A stretch of 64,000 bases of DNA from Anaerolineales bacterium (lineage in GTDB: Bacteria > Chloroflexota > Anaerolineae > Anaerolineales > UBA6663), in contig JADZEK010000013.1 in NCBI GenBank assembly GCA_020850595.1, positions 1 through 64,000 of the forward strand, read 5' to 3'. The position numbers and the translations under genes are program-made. Below the pieces are notes generated by a model. The model did not search any database. It was not told the origin of the DNA and saw nothing but the letters and a program-made list of their open reading frames with translations. This document shows positions 60,869 to 64,000 of the stretch, one piece after another; within the stretch, counting starts at the first letter, position 1; the number at the start of each line of letters is the position of its first letter.

Positions 60869-61678
60869 ATGCCCACCGACCTACGCTCGGCGTTCTACCG
60901 CAGCCCGCTGTATCCCCCTTACTTCCGCGCCGTGCGCGCCCTGCAGCGCGGCCGCCAGTGGCTCATCGAGCGCGCCAGCGGCCGCCCGCCGCTGCCCGCG
61001 CCGCGCCTCATGTCCTTCGTCACCGGCACCACCGACTTCAACTGGTTCCTGCTTTCCGGGCGTCAGGGCGCCCTGAGCATCGAAGCCATCCTCCAGAAGA
61101 ATAAGCTGGCCCTCCCGCGCTTCAGCGCCGTGCTCGACTTCGGCTGCGGCATCGGCCGCGTCATCCGCCACTTCAACCGCCTGCGCGGCCCGCGCCTCTT
61201 CGGCTGCGACTACAACCCCGAGTTGATCGAGTGGTGCCGGCGCAACCTCCGGTTCGCCCAATTCGACCTCAACCCGCTCGACGGCCCCCTCGCTTACGCC
61301 GACGGTCAGTTCGACTTCATTTACGCCCTGTCCGTGTTCACACACCTCACCGGGCCGCAGCAAGATGCCTGGCTGCGTGAGCTGGCTCGCGTGCTGCGCC
61401 CCGGCGGCTGCCTGCTCTTCTCCGTCCATGGCGCCTATTACCTGCGCGACTTGAACCAGGCCCAGCAGGCCGCTTTTCAGGCCGGCGAGCGCCTCGTCTT
61501 CGGCGGCGACCAGGCCGGCACCAACGTCTGCACCACCTACCACTCGCCCGCGGCCGTGCGCCGCCACCTCGCCCCCGGCTGGGACGTGCTAGACTTCGTG
61601 CCCGAGGGCGCCCTGGGCAACCCCCGGCAAGACTACTGGCTCTTCCGCAAGCGCGGCCTGTCCGCCCCGCCTGCGTGA
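60869..61678 (+). CDS. Class I SAM-dependent methyltransferase
   Basis: A 269-residue methyltransferase with motif I VLDFGCGIGRVIRHFN (about residue 90), FGCDYNPELIEWCRRNL, FDFIYALSVFTHLT, and LARVLRPGGCLLFSVHG. The N-terminal 75 residues are helical, and the region after the core includes a TTYHSPAAVRRHL helix. This pattern occurs in methyltransferases of surface-glycan loci, but the substrate is unknown. The ATG at 60869 follows AGGA, and a TACAAT box at 60827-60832 is a possible promoter. Its stop overlaps the dnaE start (GTGA). Confidence 0.87.
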   Translation: MPTDLRSAFYRSPLYPPYFRAVRALQRGRQWLIERASGRPPLPAPRLMSFVTGTTDFNWFLLSGRQGALSIEAILQKNKLALPRFSAVLDFGCGIGRVIRHFNRLRGPRLFGCDYNPELIEWCRRNLRFAQFDLNPLDGPLAYADGQFDFIYALSVFTHLTGPQQDAWLRELARVLRPGGCLLFSVHGAYYLRDLNQAQQAAFQAGERLVFGGDQAGTNVCTTYHSPAAVRRHLAPGWDVLDFVPEGALGNPRQDYWLFRKRGLSAPPA

Positions 61679-64000
61679 AGTCCGCGCCCCGCCTGTCCTG
61701 CCGCGTGCCCCTCGCCTTCACGCACCTCCACACCCACTCCTACTTCTCCCTACTCGAGGCCGTCCCCTCGCCCGCCGAGTTGGCCGCCGCCGCCGCCCGT
61801 GCCGACCAGTCGGCCGTTGCCCTCACCGACACCCACGGCCTCACCGGCGCCATCGAGTTCTACGACGCTTGCGTCGCCCAGGGCGTGCGCCCGCTCCTCG
61901 GCGTGGAACTGGCCGTTTGCCCGCCGCCTGGCGCCTTCGACCCGCGCCCCGGCCGGCTAGTACTGCTGGCCCGCGACCTGGCGGGCTGGGCCGGCCTATG
62001 CCGCCTGAGCAGCCTCGCGCAGACCACCCCCCACCGCGACCCTGCCCAGGGCGTGTCGTTTGCGGCCCTTGCCCGCGAAGCCCCGAGCCTGATCTGCCTC
62101 ACCGGCGGCCACGCCGGGCGCGCGCACCAGTTCGTCGCCGCCGGCGATGCCCCCGCTGCCCGCCGCTGGCTTGGCCTGCTGCGCGAGCTATTCGGCGATG
62201 CCATCTACGCCGAGATTGCGCCCGCCTGGCCGGCCTCCGTCCAATCTGCCGCCGGCCTCGACGAGGCGCTCTCAGTTGCTGCCCGCGCCGCCCGTGTGCC
62301 CGTCGTCGCCACCGCCAACGTCCACATACTCACGCCCGACCAGGCGCCCCTCCAGCGCACTCTCACCGCCATGCGCGTGCTCACCCCGCTCGACCGGCTT
62401 CCGCGCGAGGCCGCTGCGCCGCCCGGCGCGCACTTCGCCTCCGCTCGCGAGATGCTCCTGCGTCACGCCGCCCATCCACAAGCCGTGGGCCGCTCCGCCG
62501 AAGTAGCCGACCGCTGCCGCCTCACGCTGCCCCTCGGCGTGCCCCACTATCCTGAGATCCCGCTGCCGCCCGGCCAGACCGCGCTGGGCGAGCTGCGCCG
62601 CCAGGCCCAGGCTGGGGCCATGCGCCACTATGGCGCGCTGACGCCTGAGATCACGGCCCGCCTCGACCACGAGCTTACCGTCATCGGCGATCGGGGCTAC
62701 GCGCCGCTCTTCCTCATCATGGCCGAAATCCTGGCCCATGCGCGTCAGACTGGTGTGCCCACCTCCTCGCGTGGCTCAGCCGCCTCGTCGCTGGTCGCCC
62801 ACTGCCTCGACATCACCTCCCCCGACCCGCTGCGCCTCAACCTCTACTTCGAGCGCTTCCTCAACCCGGCCCGCGCCACGCCCCCCGACGTGGACACCGA
62901 CCTGTGCTCCGTCCGCCGTGACGGCGTCATCCAGCATGTCTTCGACCACTACGGTACAGAGCGCGTCGCCATGGTCGCCACCATCCAGCGCTTCCGCGAA
63001 CGCTCGGCCTTGCGCGAGGTCGCCAAGGCTCACGCCTTCCCCCCGGAAGAGATCAAGTCCCTGGCCGATGCTCTGCCGCAGCGCTGGTGGGCGCCGGCTC
63101 CGCCAGAGTCGCCCGCGCCCGCCCCCGGCGACGACCCGCTGTTGACCGGCCCCTTTGGCGCGCTGGCCCGCGGCCATCCCGACAACCGCCACCGCGCCGT
63201 TTTTCAGCAGGCCGCTGCCGTGCTCGGCCTGCCGCGCCACCTCAGCGTCCACCCCGGCGGCGTCGTCATCAGCCCCGGCCCGCTCACCGACCTGGTGCCG
63301 CGCCACCTCGCCGGCAAGGGCGTCGAGATCACCCAATTCGACCTCGCCTCGGTCGCCCGCCTGGGCCTCGTCAAGATAGACCTGCTCGGCATCCGCGGCC
63401 TCACCGTCCTCGGCGATGTGGCCCCGCTCGTGCTTGCCGCCGGACAACTCGTCCCGCCCGGCTCCCTGCCCCTCGCCGCCCTGGAAGCCATCCCCGGCGA
63501 TGACCCCGCCACCCGCGAGACCGTGCGCCTCGGCCGCACCATCGGCTGCTTCCAGATCGAAAGCCCGGGTATGCGCGCCACGCTCAAGGAGGTCGGCGCG
63601 CAAAGCGTGGATGACCTGATGGTGGCGCTGGCCCTCTATCGCCCCGGCCCGCTCACCGGCGGCCTCAAAGATGCCTTCGTGCGCCGCCACCTCGGCCAGG
63701 AGCCGACCACCCATCTGCACCCGGCCCTTCAGCCGCTGCTCGACGACACGCACGGCGTCATCCTCTACCAGGAACAAGTCCTCCGCATTGCCCACGACCT
63801 GGCCGGCATGTCCCTCGCCGAAGCCGACTTGCTGCGCCGCGCCATGAGCCACTTCGACCCCGGCAAGCAGATGCAGACGCTCAAGGAGCGCTTCATCGCC
63901 GGCGCGGCCGAGCGCAGCCGTGTGCCCGCCGACGTGGCCGAGCGCGTCTGGGAGCTGATGGCGGCCTTCGCCGGTTATGGCTTCCCCAAGGCCCACGCCG
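61675..64000 (+). CDS. dnaE: DNA polymerase III alpha subunit, partial (runs off window)
   Basis: At least 775 residues of a C-family polymerase, still open at the window end. The PHP domain begins FTHLHTHSYFSLLEA and has LTDTHGLTGAIEFYDAC. Palm motifs are RGSAASSLVAHCLDIT (about 365), PDVDTDL with two catalytic Asp (about 404), and VKIDLLGIRGLT with the third (about 567). Later RTIGCFQIESPGMRATLKE and LLRRAMSHF with FAGYGFPKAHA at the very end are the usual fingers/helical motifs. The PHP form and short inter-domain regions suit the error-prone DnaE2 (ImuC) or short DnaE type better than replicative DnaE1. The start is a GTG at 61675; a GTG at 61705 is the alternative. No imuA/imuB is visible. 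Confidence 0.92.
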   Translation, partial: MKSAPRLSCRVPLAFTHLHTHSYFSLLEAVPSPAELAAAAARADQSAVALTDTHGLTGAIEFYDACVAQGVRPLLGVELAVCPPPGAFDPRPGRLVLLARDLAGWAGLCRLSSLAQTTPHRDPAQGVSFAALAREAPSLICLTGGHAGRAHQFVAAGDAPAARRWLGLLRELFGDAIYAEIAPAWPASVQSAAGLDEALSVAARAARVPVVATANVHILTPDQAPLQRTLTAMRVLTPLDRLPREAAAPPGAHFASAREMLLRHAAHPQAVGRSAEVADRCRLTLPLGVPHYPEIPLPPGQTALGELRRQAQAGAMRHYGALTPEITARLDHELTVIGDRGYAPLFLIMAEILAHARQTGVPTSSRGSAASSLVAHCLDITSPDPLRLNLYFERFLNPARATPPDVDTDLCSVRRDGVIQHVFDHYGTERVAMVATIQRFRERSALREVAKAHAFPPEEIKSLADALPQRWWAPAPPESPAPAPGDDPLLTGPFGALARGHPDNRHRAVFQQAAAVLGLPRHLSVHPGGVVISPGPLTDLVPRHLAGKGVEITQFDLASVARLGLVKIDLLGIRGLTVLGDVAPLVLAAGQLVPPGSLPLAALEAIPGDDPATRETVRLGRTIGCFQIESPGMRATLKEVGAQSVDDLMVALALYRPGPLTGGLKDAFVRRHLGQEPTTHLHPALQPLLDDTHGVILYQEQVLRIAHDLAGMSLAEADLLRRAMSHFDPGKQMQTLKERFIAGAAERSRVPADVAERVWELMAAFAGYGFPKAHA

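Noticed and set aside
62776-63996. Long minus-strand reading frame (about 406 codons) opposite dnaE
   Set aside because: It is the antisense shadow of a strongly conserved polymerase; the high-GC third positions keep it open and the encoded residues match no family.

Overview
The window is a single stretch of high-GC bacterial chromosome, dense in genes, with many stop/start overlaps (ATGA, GTGA, TAATG) and frequent GTG starts. Gene content suggests a Chloroflexota bacterium of the Anaerolineae/Ardenticatenia kind: tandem DUF4129 proteins with MoxR and DUF58, a very large multi-GAF SpoIIE phosphatase, Roadblock and V4R proteins, YfhO-type membrane glycosyltransferases, and secreted proteins ending in a short [F/Y/W]LPLxxR tail. 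This placement is inferred from gene families; no rRNA is present to confirm it.

Layout. 1-2.5 kb: a truncated glycerophosphodiesterase, an S41 protease and a blue-copper lipoprotein. 2.5-9.2 kb (minus): moxR, DUF58, two DUF4129 proteins, then enolase, closed by a strong intrinsic terminator. 9.2-15.6 kb (minus): pentapeptide-repeat protein, M20 hydrolase, fabI, 3-methyladenine glycosylase, SpoU-type methyltransferase, and a tungsten oxidoreductase close to archaeal GAPOR. 15.8-19.6 kb: SRPBCC protein, GNAT, soluble transhydrogenase, GH99-like protein, tRNA-Leu(UAA). 19.6-20.5 kb: a lower-GC scar with a broken DUF2726 gene. 20.5-25.2 kb (minus): proA, proB, a small protein, clpS, hutH. 25.4-35 kb (plus): ATP-grasp, TldE-like and M42 peptidase genes; STAS and a six-GAF phosphatase; a secreted PQQ-type sugar dehydrogenase. 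35-43.1 kb (minus): an amine-oxidase-like PKD protein, DUF6585, a YfhO-flippase fusion, and a polyprenyl-phosphate sugar synthase. 43.2-49.4 kb: V4R and Roadblock, DedA, two cyclophilins (one fused to a DsbA-like domain), a small kinase, an RCK protein with a channel-like membrane part, and a second PP2C phosphatase. 49.4-55.5 kb (minus): methyltransferase, calcium-motif protein, mgtE, two RCK proteins, and a KimA-type potassium importer. 55.7-64 kb (plus): lspA, rluD-like, a membrane protein, threonine aldolase, tRNA-Asp(GUC), a secreted beta-helix protein, a methyltransferase, and a DnaE polymerase that runs off the window.

Themes. 47-55 kb gathers cation homeostasis genes (MgtE, KimA, three RCK-domain proteins). 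37-43 kb looks like a cell-surface glycosylation module. The most interesting signal is the mgtE leader at 52.05-52.24 kb: a consensus promoter, an almost leaderless 24-codon reading frame carrying an Asp/Pro stretch, then an attenuator-like hairpin whose outer arm covers the mgtE ribosome binding site. Second is the shared C-terminal tail on three otherwise unrelated secreted proteins. Both are inferences from sequence alone.
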